Position numbers and translations under genes: made by a program. Shown here one piece after another: positions 44,131 to 56,658 of a stretch of 64,000 bases of DNA; positions within the stretch are counted from its first letter, which is position 1, and each line of letters begins with the position of its first letter. The notes beneath the pieces were generated by a model. The model was given only the letters and a program-made list of their open reading frames with translations. It was not told the DNA's origin and made no database searches. The DNA comes from Diphasiastrum complanatum (Eukaryota > Streptophyta > Lycopodiopsida > Lycopodiales > Lycopodiaceae): positions 6,019,246 through 6,083,245 of the forward strand of contig CM055101.1 of NCBI GenBank assembly GCA_029204225.1. Reading direction: 5' to 3'.

Positions 44131-45887
44131 CTATTACATGCATATTTTTCTTGAATTACTATTTTGTGATGCAAAGTCCCAATCAACCTACTCAACTGGT
44201 GAAGATAACCACTGAGTATGAAGAAATATCTAATGGATCCGACAATGACAAGTTATTCAAAGATATATTGAAGATAAAGAGGCCCAAATAAATGTGACTG
44301 AAGGAAGGACTATAACCCAAAGGGCAATAATGAAACAACATGAACCTTAATAAGAAGGCTAGCCCTAAGAGCAGAACATTCTAGATGACTCATTTATTGC
44401 ACCTCAAACAAACATTGCAACCTTCCACTTGCTTTGCTTCTCATTGGAGCAAAGCTGTGTGACAAGGATGCCACCTAGGAAATGTACACTTGTAATTTTC
44501 CTACTGGATGAAGTTAATTAATTAAATTAAATAAGAAGCGGCATATTGGTTACTAGAGAGCTGCATACTTTTGCGCTCGTTCCCTATATGTACACCACTT
44601 ACGCTTCAATACAACCACCAAGTTTTTTCAGGAGATCACAAAGAGAGTTTGAGTCTTCAAGTTTTCCCTTCTCTCTGCCTTCATAAGCCTTCTGCTTGCT
44701 GAGTACTTCTGTTTTTGACAGTTGGTAAGCCTCACCTTGTCGGATGTGCTTGTGATTGTAACTCTGGTCAGACACTTCCTTAGCCATGATACTGACGTAT
44801 GCGAGCAACCGTAAATTCATTGCTAAGATTGTCTTAAAACTCATTTATTATTGGATTTCCTATGTGATCGAATAATCGATTGCTTGGAACTTAATTGTGA
44901 TGTTAACATTTGGAATCACTATTACATTACACTGACGTATATCCAGACTTACACATCCTAAAGCTTGCTCTGCATTGTTGTGAATCAATACTCTAAAATT
45001 TGCATATGGATACTCGTGTAGTTTAACTTAGTAGTCAACGGTTCTTTTGAATGAGTGCTTTCTGTTGTTAAAGACAAATTGTCAAACTACATTTGGATTG
45101 TACTGAGACATTTGTATGTTTCTCTGTCTTGGTTTATCTGATGCAATAGACCTCGCTTGTCTGACAAACTTTATTAGGTGCACACAGACCAATAGATTGG
45201 TCTGCCGATAAGTTGGATACACTAATTAGAAATGCAACATGTTCGATATGAGATTAGTCGGCATCAATATCTTTTGCTTTTGTATGTTTGAAACCACATC
45301 CTAATTGGTGATACTGGTTGCTGATACTTCTAAATGTCCGTTGACAACTAGTTTTTAATCCAAGAACAATAAATGAGTTAAAAACATCTAAAATCACAAC
45401 ATTAAGCAGTCTCTTTGGGGAACGTCAATCTTTTATACTACATATCCTTACAATAAAGATAAGTATAACACGACATCAACCGAGCCCTACAAGCTTACTC
45501 CCGCGAGGATATGTTCTCACCAGATCCGACCGTTAGTCAATCAGCTATTTTCACAAAAGATTTGGCTATGTTGATGTTAGTTCAAGCATAGTGGGACGAT
45601 TGTTTTCCAACCCTCTACTTCGATCCAAATCTTCACATGGCGTCAGACAAATCCAGGATTTATTGCCGATAGCCAGATTGTACTATCGTGTTGCGATGTT
45701 AGGTGATTCATGGGAGAATAAGTTTTTTTCTTGGACAACTTCAAATTGGCTATCCGGCGCGAATAAGTGTTTTTTTTTCTGCACAAAACTGATTTCAACA
45801 CAACACATTTGGACTTTATGGAAAAAATCCAGGACCATCTAATCAAGGTTAGGCCAACCGAAGCCCAAAGTAATAAATCTCACAAGG
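44131..45887. other. Noncoding stretch, no gene seen
   Basis: Short frames only (for example 44,844-44,599 minus, no recognised motif). The first 400 bp could be the LTR of the preceding relic (ttccctatatgtacacc near 44,580), but no ends were found. Confidence 0.35.
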
Positions 45888-45904
45888 TGTTGTGGGACTG
45901 CCAC

Positions 45905-46490
45905 TATTGGAGGGTTTGCATATCCCAAGGCAACCCTAAACATAGTTAATAAGTGAGAGGGATTTGGCACCTGATGTTTGTAAGTCCAATTTGATGATCA
46001 CATAGATAATTGATTAGTTAGAAGTCAATAAAAGGACTTTAAACATTTTTGCGGACTTTTAATGTCGTAGGGCCTGATGGTCAAGTTAGTGAATAAAAGA
46101 GATTCCCACCAATTTTCAAAATGGTTCTCTCTAAAATTCAAATTCAAATAGTTAGGGAGGTAGAATTCGGCCAATAGAATTTGAGGCCAAAGCCCTAAAA
46201 TCCACTATATATAGTGGTAAATTCGAATCAATAGCACATATTCTCTTCATTTCAATACAAGTAGGTTGGCCCTCTTATGGAATGGATATGGAATGTCCTT
46301 GCTCTTCATCTTCTCTCCTCTAACTCTCATGTTTTCTTTGTATTTGCCAATTGTTGGATTTCATGCTTATTGGGATTGATCATTCTTATGCTTTTTGTGA
46401 GAGAGAAAGGGAGAGAGAGAAGAGTAAGTCTCTATCATTGTTGTGGATCTAGTGTTAATTCTTAGTGTTAATGGATCTTAGTATTAGACA
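45905..46490 (+). repeat. LTR relic of the gypsy family
   Basis: It starts TATTGGAGGGTTTGCATATCCC, the TGTTGG...GGATCCC start with the first G lost. It then follows the family order: ttaataagtgagagggattt, gatgatcacatag, gggcctgatggtcaagttag, a TATA-like ccactatatatagtgg, a leader with aatgtccttgctcttc, and the gagagagaaagggagagaga tract. The CA end is not recognisable and no pol follows. It is closest in detail to the copy at 5,944, including similar sequence just upstream of both. Confidence 0.65.
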
Positions 46491-47437
46491 TGAATCATAT
46501 GCATTTGCTGACTTATGAAATATGTTATCGCTCTCATGGAAACAAATCTCTACATGACAACTAGTTAATCCTCATCATCTCCTTGATGCATGTGTGCTTG
46601 AGGGTAGGATAGGAAATGTCCACTACACCTGTGTACAATTTCCATGGTTTTGATCAAGCTAGATTTGCCAGTTTGTTGTTGGTGCACTATATTGGTGATA
46701 TCTTGCAATCTTGTGTGTAGAATGCTCATACTATGTGTAAAATATAGTGGCTTACTGTTTTTGTATGGACAACAACTTCATTTAGTCATATGCCTGATGG
46801 TTGATCAATATCTTATTGAGTTTGCATCTCTTTCATTAAGTAGATGTTGATTTTCTATGTTGCAAATGTTGTAGACTATGTTGGCTTTCTAAACCATTTG
46901 GATCTTAATTATTCATATTTCTTCACATCTTTATTATTTCAAATTTGGCTTCTAGCCCTCTCAAAGATGAAATGAAGATAAGATGAGATTCTATCCAAGA
47001 TCAATCAAATCAAGTCAATTTTGAAATTTTTGGACAAAAAATGGCTAAAAAACTTGCTCCTTCCTCTAAATGGTTTTTCAAAACCTGTAATTCACTTTTG
47101 GATGACTTAATCCCAGTCTTAATTGATTAGATTTAACAAAGTCAAATCCAATCAATGGCATTCAAATGTTGATGTTTTTCCTAGATCTAGCACCAAAAAA
47201 CTCATCAAGATCGATCACTAAGTATTTCTTTGGATCTAACAAAAAAGTGAAAATTATTTGAGGTTCAAAGCTGTCCACATGTGTGAACAGTATGAAATCT
47301 GACCCTGAACATGTTTGATCCACAAATCTCAACCCTTTCAATCGATTTCTAGTTGGCCCTCCAATTATAGCTTTTGGCTCCACAAAGTTGCCAATTTTGG
47401 ATTGTATAAATGATCAATAATTATCTCTTGTATCTCA
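46491..47437. other. Noncoding stretch
   Basis: No gene seen. A segment near 46,625-46,690 (gttttgatcaagctagattt) also occurs near 52,318-52,345, so part of it is dispersed-repeat sequence. Confidence 0.35.
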
Positions 47438-48250
47438 CTCTAATACCATGTCAAAGTATAGTGCTTTAGACCTTAAATGAGCCTAATAATGACTCACAAG
47501 AGGTATTGATTGATTGATTAACTATTGAATGCAAACTAGACATCAAAAATCAAGATCTAGATTGGCAATTCTACACACATGTACATATGTAAATCACACA
47601 TGTGTGAAGCATGTTCCCATGTGTGAATAGTAGGCCTATTTGCATTAGCTAATTCATGCCTTAGAATAGCTGTGTTACAAAGCAATGTGAAAGTAGGCAA
47701 AATCTAGTCAAGTAGAATCATGCCAAGTGTCATCATGAGGTTGGGCAAATCAAATCCATGATTAGGCATAGGCAAATAGACATCCATCTTGACTCCTATT
47801 AGGTGTTGACACATGTCCCAGATTGTAGGTGTGCAAAATTGCAAGTGGTGCACCATAAGCCAAAATCCTCATCCTATTGGCTTGTGAAGTCCAATCAAGT
47901 TACGAGGTACAAATCATGGATCCAATCATTTTAAGAGGCCACCACATGCTTAATCGAGTAGAAACTTGAGCTACCATTATATGGATGTGACTCTTATTGT
48001 ACTTTGAATACTTTTGAGAGATAGAATGGTTTTGTGTCAAAATCTCTTGTTTTTTCTCTACCCAAGGGGTTTCGATTTCTCTCTCTCTACCCAAGAGTAG
48101 GATATTTGTCTCTCTCTAAAATCTTGAGTAACACTTAGTTCTTTTATGAATTGTTTATGGAAATGGCTCGTCTTTGATGGATGATTACTTTTTGTATTCA
48201 AGAGCTCTTGCCTAGATCCAAATCTTGTTTGAAAGCTCACAAAAATATGA
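47438..48250 (-). repeat. Copia-type primer site and LTR-like sequence, minus strand
   Basis: On the minus strand TGGTATTAGAG (47,448-47,438) directly follows sequence ending ...ctatactttgaca, the arrangement of 5' LTR and initiator-Met primer site. The LTR would extend right from 47,449. Its first 100 bp resemble 51,667-51,780 (caaagtatagtgctttaga against gaaagtactgtactttagg). The far end was not located; 48,250 is approximate. Confidence 0.4.
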
Positions 48251-48649
48251 GTTGATCAAGATAGATTTGGTAATGTTCAAAATCTCATGCATGTAGGTCA
48301 TGATAGATCTATTCAAGGTCTTTGAAAACACATTTTTTTTAACACTGTTGATGTTGGTTCGAATTAGATTGCACAATATTTGTCTTCTTGTCCTTCGAAT
48401 TTTTCTTCTTCTTGGATTGTTGCTTATTTTGTCTTGTTGTTCAAAGAGGATAAGCTCTTCCATCTTTCTTCTTTCTGCAACAAACTTGTTGTCAGCTTCT
48501 AGAGAAACAACTCAGGAGTATTTCTCAAGAGAAATACTAAAGAGGAAGACTAGATAGAAGTGACATGTTCGCATCACGAACCTACTACAACTAGTTCATT
48601 AAGTAACTATTTGAAATCATTCAGATGATCGTTGTCTGAAGTTTCTTCA

Positions 48650-48960
48650 CGATAGGATTTTCTTTTTAAAAAAAAGATGAGTCATGACATCTGTTTTTTC
48701 ATATAAACCAGTTAGAATGTCCCATGCTTTCTTGGAAGTGGAACAGTTAGCTACATGAGATACTTGTCAATCTTTTAGATTCAAGGATATAACGACTAAA
48801 GCTTTGTCATCCTTTGAAGCGGATAATTCTAGTTCGACCGGTTTGGCTATCGAACCCTTAGGGTATCCTTCTAATTCCTTTTCAATCAATATCATCCTCA
48901 TTTTGAATTTTCGCATGTGGAAATTGTCTTCGTTGAACTTATGGATCAATTATATCTCAA
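48650..48960 (-). pseudogene. Ty1/copia gag fragment
   Basis: On the minus strand a frame from about 48,955 reads MIHKFNEDNFHMRKFKMRMI, the N-terminal copia gag signature (normally NFHMWKFKMR). After one in-frame stop it continues in the same register with VANCSTSKKAWDILTGLYEK, a UBN2-type gag motif. It ends near 48,650 without zinc knuckle or protease. A primer site and an LTR lie just upstream at 49,028-49,559, so this is the 5' part of an antisense copia element truncated on its 3' side. Confidence 0.75.
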
Positions 48961-49027
48961 AGGTTGAACCTTCAATGATTAAAAAATTATCTAAGAATAA
49001 TAGCATTAATCGTGTTTCAAATAGATA

Positions 49028-49049
49028 ATTCGAACCCGGTTTGATATCA
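49028..49049 (-). other. Extended initiator-Met primer binding site
   Basis: On the minus strand it reads TGATATCAAACCGGGTTCGA, which follows TGGTATCAGAGCCAGGTTTCGA closely over more than 20 nt. It lies 3 nt after the LTR end at 49,053. Confidence 0.6.
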
Positions 49050-49052
49050 CCT

Positions 49053-49559
49053 TGTTGAAAACATGTTTGATAACACAACATGTGTGAGCCTCGAACTTAT
49101 GTCCCAAAAAAAGAAGAATAATAAAATTATAAGTATTGAATAGAACTATTCGGATTTAAACAATTGCTTAGAAAATTCATTTAACTTAGTAGAAGATTTG
49201 GGTAGGTTGTTTTTCAGTTATATTTGTCTTATTCTAATCTATTTTATATATACAAAGTGACAGGGTTTAACTCATGTCCTTTTATGCCTTCCTTTGGTTG
49301 AAGGCCCATCCTTTATATTTTTCAATCCCCACTTCACCCTTGAAGGTTCAGTTTGACTTTTCTGGGCCTTTACTTATCCTAGTCTTTAATGGATTTTAAG
49401 GCTTGTAGGTAAGACACATGGGCCATTTGACCATAGTATTTGGCCTATATGGGGCATTGTCCTTTTCCAATTTGGATTCTCCACATGTCAGTGAGATGGC
49501 AACCAAGTCAACGCCCTATCAAGTAGTTATTGTACATTGTCTCCTACTTGGGCTCAACA
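49053..49559 (-). repeat. Candidate 5' LTR of the copia gag fragment
   Basis: On the plus strand it starts TGTTGAAAAC and could end GGCTCAACA at 49,559 (TGTTGA/TCAACA inverted ends, 507 bp). It contains a TATA-like tatatataaaat on the minus strand near 49,250. The right boundary is the nearest fitting end and is not confirmed by a second copy. Confidence 0.4.
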
Positions 49560-51666
49560 AAATGACAATTTTCCTTAGTCACTCTTTTTTCAACTGTTTA
49601 AGTTTCTCAGTCTTTTCAAGTTGACTAGTCCATGAGGTGGTACCAATAGTTTGAGTACCTCCTTTATTTTTAAAGCTTTTGCCGGCTTCACCCTTTGACT
49701 TCTTTTTTCTCTTCTTTTTTTTCCTTGTTATTTGTACGTGGCCCTAACCTAACCTTTACCCACAATTGTTTAACTAATTCAATAGGAACCAAGTCAGTTG
49801 GTGAGACACAGATCTCATACTCCCTTTAAGCAAATAGCAAGGTCAGAATATAATGATCAAGAATTTTTAAATTGTGCTCCTTGATTTTGACGATAGTTTC
49901 TTATAAACATGGCCTTGTGTGGCCATTGCTTTGATTCAGTGTTTCAGGTGAGAATTCTAGTCATTGGTCCGAAAAGAAATTTGTCGAAAATTTAATTTTC
50001 TAAAACTTTCTTGGATGTCTTTTACAAAAACCACATGACATTTTGCATCGATTGAAGGCTGGGTGAAGAAAGACCTTGAAAAGTCTCAAGCATCTCTTTA
50101 TCTTCATATAGAAAATCTTGTTTACATTAGTGATTTATCAAAAATTTGGCAATCCTAGAAAAACATAATATAACATAGCACTTCTAAGGCCAATTTACTT
50201 GTTGAATATCTATGTAGTTCATTTTGGTGGACTAGGGACATCATCATAGATAAGTATACATGCCAAAAAATTTGCTGGATACATGAAATATTCAATATTT
50301 TTCCACATATACTAATAAAAACCACTTTAAAATTGTCACGTCTAACGTGATTTAACATGTTGAAAAATTGGCTAACAGAAGGACATAAAGAATATGCATG
50401 CCAAATCTGTGAAGTTTCTTTTGTGATTAATTTTTGTCGACAATGACTTTGAAAGTTTCTCTTGTGATTAATTTTTGTCAACAATGAAAGTTTTGCTAGT
50501 TTTAAAAAATAGAATGGGTCCAAAAAAAAATCTTGGTGTTTACAAGAATGTTTATTGTGTACATTCTAAAACAATGATGATGTAATATTAAGGATGAACA
50601 ATCCATGCATAGATTATTCCAATACACAGAGGCTAATCTTGGTTTTGATAATTAAGAAGAACCAACATCTTCTAAAAAGAATCCAAGAATTTAATAAAGA
50701 GAATAAACACCCAATATAAAATGACAAAATGCTCCTAGAAAAATTATGTGGACTATGGAACATGCAATGAAGGCTTGTGCTAGACTCTCATGACATGGAC
50801 ACTGATAAGGAAGTTTTTTTTGAATAGATGTGGTATGACATTTCAAACTCTCATGATGTTGAGTAGCTTGATTGACATTCATTAAGGCGGCTCTTTTTAA
50901 CTTGAGTATGTTCGCTAGTCAAGATTAAGTCATGAATATTTATGTGTGGCAGTGCCCTGGACTGATTACGACATCTATAAGAAGTATATCTTGAATAGAT
51001 CTCGTATGATATCTCAAAATCACAAGATGTGGAGTAACTCAATTGGCATTTCAATCACTAATTTTAATGTATGTAAAATTGGATCACTTGTCTAAATAAA
51101 GTTTTCGTTGCTCCTCATGCTCTCAGTTGGATGGGTTGTTTGATTGGTGAGCAAGCCTTGCATGTTGATTGTCCACTTGCCAATTAGAATTTTGTGCATG
51201 ATATATTGTCGATGATTAAGCAAAGTAATCATAATCACGTGGTAAAATTGGCTACAAAAGAGATTTGTGAAATCTGGGATACATTTGTTTCTCATTTGCT
51301 GTTACACAATCAAAGGTGTGAACTTGTTTTGTGCCAAGAATTTTGACATTGACAGCTGTATTACTAAGCATGTGAAGTTCTATGGTTATGTGTATCATTG
51401 AAGAAGGATTGTCATTTGAAAGAATTGTATGATGACTCATTTGTAGAATCAGTAATTGAATCAGATAAAATGTGCCATTGAATCTCTTTGTATCTATCCT
51501 TGAAGTTAGCAAATGTTCTAATGATATGGTCTAAGTGTTTATCTTTGTGCAATCGAATGTGCTGTGGCTTGACTTGTGCATCCAATATCATTCCCCATTC
51601 TACATCAGAGAGGTGGATGCTTATACACATGCATTATGCCATGAAGATATTCTTTTTGGGGCTAGT
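49560..51666. other. Noncoding stretch with small local duplications
   Basis: No gene seen. A 41-bp period duplication is at about 50,412-50,491 (ttgtgattaatttttgtc twice). A diverged 65-bp direct repeat is at 50,821-50,885 and 50,992-51,055 (tgaatagat...atgacattt, tgaatagat...atgatatct). Confidence 0.45.
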
Positions 51667-52450
51667 TGTGAAAGTACTGTACTTTAGGACCATAAATGGA
51701 TCTACAAAAGATCCACAAGAGTGATTGGATGCTTGCTTAGCAATCTATCAAAAAACTAGACACAAAAAAGTTGATCTAGATTGGCAGTTTGACAAACAAC
51801 AAGCATAGCAATCAATAGCATTGATCAACATTGAAATCCGAGCCCACACGTGTGTAATACAGGCTGTAGTACGGCCTTCAACCTGAGAAACAAGTAAAAA
51901 TTGATTTGGTTTCATTTGGATCACAAAAACTCAATGTACATAGTGAACTAGCTTGAGATTGCCAATGAGCTCCAAAAATTTTCTATCTTCTCACTATGGA
52001 GAGAGGGAATACATAGCAAATTCGACTTCCTTCTTGAAGTTAGGTGGATTTCCAGCATGTAATAAGGAAGTTAACTCACTCTCCTTGACCTAAAATGAAA
52101 CCCTAGTCTATTTCCTAGAGTTATGCTTGGTAGGTAGCTAGTTGGTCAAATTTTCACCTTAAACTTAGGTGTAGGTCCTATAAAGTAGGGATGACCACCA
52201 AATAGACATGACCAACTCTCTTGACTTGACCTAACCTACATTAGGATGGGTTTTCCACGTGGCATCATGGCCTCACATGTGTGGGACCCACTTGTGTACA
52301 CAATTTACACTATTCTACATGGTTTTTGATCAAGCTAGATTTGCCAATTTTTGGCAATTCTTCACACTAGTGATGGAAGATCGATGGTGTTGGCAATGCA
52401 AACCCGTTGTATTACAACATAACCATATTTTGCTTGAGAAATGTCAATAA
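51667..52450 (-). repeat. LTR-like relic related to 47,449
   Basis: It shares its first part with 47,449-47,560 (tactgtactttagg, aactagacac, gatctagattggca) and a later phrase with 46,640 (tttgatcaagctagatttgc). It reads as a decayed copy of the same copia-type LTR. No primer site is preserved at its left end. Confidence 0.35.
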
Positions 52451-54150
52451 TTCTTGTTAAATATTTAGAGCATAACTGTTTATTTTAGACCACAACTAGG
52501 TTTGTTGTCCATGTCCTAGGGGGACTATAAAGCTTCAACTTGCAAAACACATCATCATCTAAGGCTAGGCCATCTACCCAACTTGCTACCTACACCATTC
52601 TAAAACTTATTGAATCTACCCAATATGAAATTTGAAGGTGACCAAACCTCACCATGGGCGCCTCATAGGTGCTAAAAACACTTTTCCCAATACACAAATC
52701 TCTTTCAAAATAGTAAGTAATTTAGCATCATAGTGTTGTGTATTAAACTCAAGTTCACATCACGGTGTTTTATTTTGTATGCTTTTAGTGTGCTAGGTAG
52801 CCAGTTAAGCATGGTTAGGTCTTTGGTCAAGCATGGTTAGTGGAAATATATGTTTAGGTAGTTGGTAGTGAAAACAAAGCTGGCATTGAGAGTTGAAACT
52901 TAAAAAGGAAGTGCGGCAGGTTGAAACCATGCATGTATGCATGTGGCCACCAAAACAAAAAGCAAAAGGGAGAGATGCCATCTCTCCCTCTCCTCATCGA
53001 GTAGATGGGCTCCCAAGTAGATGGGCTATCATGTCTTTGGAGGTTGAGATAGGTGGTAACAGTTGTTAGTATTTCTTTTGCATATTCTGGACTATTCGAA
53101 TTAGGTAGCTGTCCTAGTTAGACGCTTAAATTGAAAGTTTTAAACCTCTTCAGATCTCATCCTACTCCAATGTGCTCAATTTTGCGTACATAACCAGCAA
53201 ATTTTAATTAGTTCTTATACCCTGTAATCTCTTGAAAACAACTGGACAAAAGCTGCTCAATTTTATTCAATTTAGGAAACAAGTTCTGTTCAATCTATGG
53301 ACTCTGTTCTCAATTGCACAGCGTCTTTTTCTCATAATGATTATTTGTATTTTTTGCATTCCTTGAACGTTCTTGATTACTGACATCTGGCTGCATACTC
53401 ACAGCAGTGGTTTCCTTTGGTTACGACAATGGATCACCAACAGTCGCGCTCCCATCAAGGCGAATGAAAAATACCTTTCAAAAACACCACGCCTACACGA
53501 TGCTACACTAGACAACAATAGCTTTTGAGAATAATTTGACCCAGATGTTGTAAAACTGTGTTTCACAAATGCATTGATTGAAGCCGTCATTGCCAGAAAG
53601 AAAGTGTGACAAGGACTTTTTGTTGGCAATGACTCATGCTATCAATCACATTCTGTAACTCGAGCATTTGTTAGATTATTCGTGTTATTGAGCTCTACCT
53701 AATTCATTTCGATCAGACTATATAATTGTTAGCTCGAGTGATCGAGGGCTAGTCGAGTTTGTGTGAGTGCTAACAACGCAGGCGTTCAGTTTCAAATTAA
53801 GTACCCTTTTTAATTTCTAATGCTAACTTACTATTTTCGCACCTCTGTATGTGAGTGGAGCGTGACATTGCATATTGAACGCAATCGTTGACTTGCGGTG
53901 TGCTTTGGTCAGTCTTCTTTGTAAGCTTTAGTTCGTTCACTTCGCAGTGATAACTTGTAGTATCTTCCGGTCCTCTTGTTGTTTTGCATTATACTGCAGG
54001 CTAGACACTTGGGGTGCCTTTGCGGTTCCTTACGATGTCTTGCCTGTTGAAGTTTTACGTGTAAAACTGTAGATTGTGGTAGAAATAGCTCATTTTTTGT
54101 GATCCTGACGGTTGAATCCTTGCACATTTATCTCTGAATGCATATATACA
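52451..54150. other. Noncoding stretch
   Basis: No gene seen. The last 280 bp (53,880-54,080) resemble the tail of the 2.4-kb tandem units near 37,430-37,560 (caatcgttgacttg, ttcgttcacttcg, gtgataactta), so this is probably another fragment of that repeat family. Confidence 0.35.
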
Positions 54151-54165
54151 TGTTGGACTAGAATT

Positions 54166-55620
54166 TCAGAAAACAAGATTCCAAGTATGATTTTCTTCTA
54201 ATGCATCATACTCTACTTGCATTGCATCTCTCCAAACTTTAGATCTATATGCTTCTTCAAAAGATGATGGTTCTTCAAGCAATGTAACTAAGAAGGAGTA
54301 AGAGGTAGAAGATGTAGAGTCTTCCTTTTGCTTTCCCTTGTCCACATAGGTGAGCCTTGAGGGCTCGGCCTTGGTTCTTGTTGATCTTCTCGGCCCCCTT
54401 TGACTAGGATCTTTGTCTCCATCCTCGGGTTTGTCAAGATCCTCCTCGAGTTTGTCAAGATCCTCTTCGAGTTTGTCAAGATCCTCCTCGGGTTTGTCAA
54501 GATCTTCAATGCACAATGGGTTAGATCCATTAGACAAGCTTTTAGCAAATTGTGACTCATCAAAAAGTACATCCTTGCTTACCTTTACTTTCTTGGATAT
54601 AGGATCATATATCCTATAGCCCTTGCTATTTTCTCCACAGCCAACAAAAGTCCCTTAAATAAAGGAGGTAGCATCTTCCTTCCTTCTTGTCTCCAAAGGG
54701 ATGTGGACATAACAAATACATCCAAAGATTTTAAAATCTTTTACATTGGGTTTCTTACCAAACAAAGCTTGATATGGTGAGATCCCATCAATAGCACTAC
54801 TAGGAAGTCTATTACACAAGTAATTAGCACAAGTTATAGCTTCTCCCCAAAATGAGATGGGAAGTGATGCATCAAGTCTTAAAGACTTTGCACATTCACA
54901 TAGACTCCTATTTTTCCTCTCAGCCACCCCATTTTGTTGGGGGGTGTAGGAACAAGTGTATTGCAAGTTAACGCCATTGATCTCACAAAAGTCTTTCATT
55001 TTATTGGAGGTGTACTCTCCTCCATTATCACATCTTAGTGCCTTGATGGAAGTACAAAGTTGCTTCTCAACTAGAGACTTGAACTTAATGAAAGCTTCAT
55101 ATACAAGACTTTTCTTTGATAGTAACTCAATCCATGTGAATCTAGTACAATCATCTATAAATGTTACATACATCAACGCACCTCCATTACTTGCATGTGA
55201 AAAACTATATACATCAGAATGTATGAGATCCAAGGGAGAGGGAGATCTTGATGAAGATCTCTTGTAAGAAGATTTGTGTGACTTTCCACATTCCTCACAC
55301 ATCTTTCCACACTTATTGGAAGCTTTTGGTAGGCCGAGAGCTAGTTCCTTGCTTGCCATTGACTCCATGGATTGAAGATTAGGATGGCCTAATCTCTTAT
55401 GCCAAAGCTCCACTTGAGATAGCTCCTCCTTAGCCAAGTTCACACTTTCATTTGCAACATTAGCATCCAACTTGAAAAGTCTACCTTGCTTAATGCCACT
55501 AGCTATGCACTTATCATTTTTCAAGATGGAACAAACTCCATTCTTGAAATGTACATCTAGTCCATTGTCCATTAATTGTCCTGCACTAAGCAAGTTTCTC
55601 GAAATGGTAGGAACATACAG
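54166..55620 (-). pseudogene. Ty1/copia pol fragment: integrase, no reverse transcriptase
   Basis: Two minus-strand frames in the same register (55,593-54,655 and 54,537-54,166) are separated by one clear stop near 54,655. The integrase zinc finger reads LWHKRLGHPNLQSM ... CEECGKSHKS near 55,400-55,280. The catalytic triad lies in LIHSDVYSF, CDNGGEYTS and NGVAERKNRS (55,230-54,900). A C-terminal GKKPNVKDFKIFGCICYVH segment follows, then a hinge with four 7-residue EEDLDKL repeats. The frame ends at EYDALEENHTWNLV, where reverse transcriptase normally begins. Gag and protease are missing on the other side (sequence starts at RNLLSAGQL). It is a doubly truncated, dead fragment. Confidence 0.9.
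54420..54503 (-). repeat. Four 21-bp tandem repeats in the copia hinge
   Basis: Units 54,420-54,440, 54,441-54,461, 54,462-54,482 and 54,483-54,503 encode DLDKPEE/DLDKLEE on the minus strand. The period keeps the frame, so it could expand while the element was still coding. Confidence 0.85.
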
Positions 55621-55639
55621 TTACAAGCTAAGATTCACT

Positions 55640-56040
55640 AGCTATGCTAGAAAGCAGGACTTAAGCTAGAAAGCAGGAAGAGAATATAATGCTTAAGGAG
55701 GCTAAAGAGGAGCAATCATCATAAACTGAATAAAGGAATACAATGCTACCCTACTTATACCCTTTCCCTGAATCAAATGGGGATTCAAAAAAGGGAGGGA
55801 AGAGGATTTATAGGGTAAATAGTGTGCCCTCCCAATAGGAGGACCCCCACTCCAAATCAATGTGACCAAGTCCTAAAAATATAACCAAATAGGGCCCAAG
55901 GCTAGTATATGAATAAAAAGGGCCCTTAGGCCTGCTTATGCATAATAACAATAAAAGATGGACGCGGCGAATGTAATGAGCCAAGTCCATAACTCTCCCC
56001 TGCAGAAAAACAAAGCCCTCCACCGGCTAGCAAGCATAAA
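55640..56040 (-). repeat. LTR-like sequence of an antisense element
   Basis: On the minus strand a purine tract (gcaggggagagtta near 56,010) precedes TGGACTTGGCTCATTACATT. A TATA-like ccctataaatcc (near 55,816) and an AT-rich leader follow. This is the order expected for a polypurine tract and 3' LTR. The ends are not fixed by a second copy. Confidence 0.35.
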
Positions 56041-56658
56041 GACTATCTAAAACAATAATGTAAGCATGCTAAATACTGAAAAATCATGAACTAATGGAAA
56101 TACTGATGGAGAGGACATAAGTCGTCACAACAGATATCCCAAAAGCATCATAATTGTGTAAAACAAGTACTAAGCAAATACGACAATAAAGAATAGTCAT
56201 AGCTAGCCGAATCATAAAGCAGAGGGAACATCTACAATGACATTTGTAGTAGAGGAGAGAACTAAAGCCATGAGGTCTCGAGCCTGATCTGCCAATAATG
56301 GTGTATGATAAAACACATCAATAGGCTCCCAAGTGGCCTCCTCAGGAGGACGATCATCCCACTCTCAAGAAAAACTAAATCTACCGGCAGCGTCGACTAT
56401 GGTGAAGGCGAACCTAGTGAATGACAGCTGGTAAGAAAGGGAACAACTCAGGATCAACATCATGGTGACGAAGGGAACATCTCGGCCGTGTCATTAGAAA
56501 CCAAACAATATAGAACAGCCAGGAATGCCAAGGAACCAGAAGAAGATCAAGCAGCAACTAGGAATGCCAAGGCATCCATAATGCCCAAGCTAGTAGAGGA
56601 TCATCCCAAAAGATAGGGACATCATACCAAGGTATCCAGAAAGCCCGAGAAGGTAGAA
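56041..56658. other. Noncoding part of the antisense element
   Basis: No gene seen apart from chance frames. Near 56,100-56,130 the words ggagaggacataagtcgtcac recall ggagaggacatttgtcgtcac near 58,890, so the two ends of this region share a short direct repeat. Confidence 0.35.
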
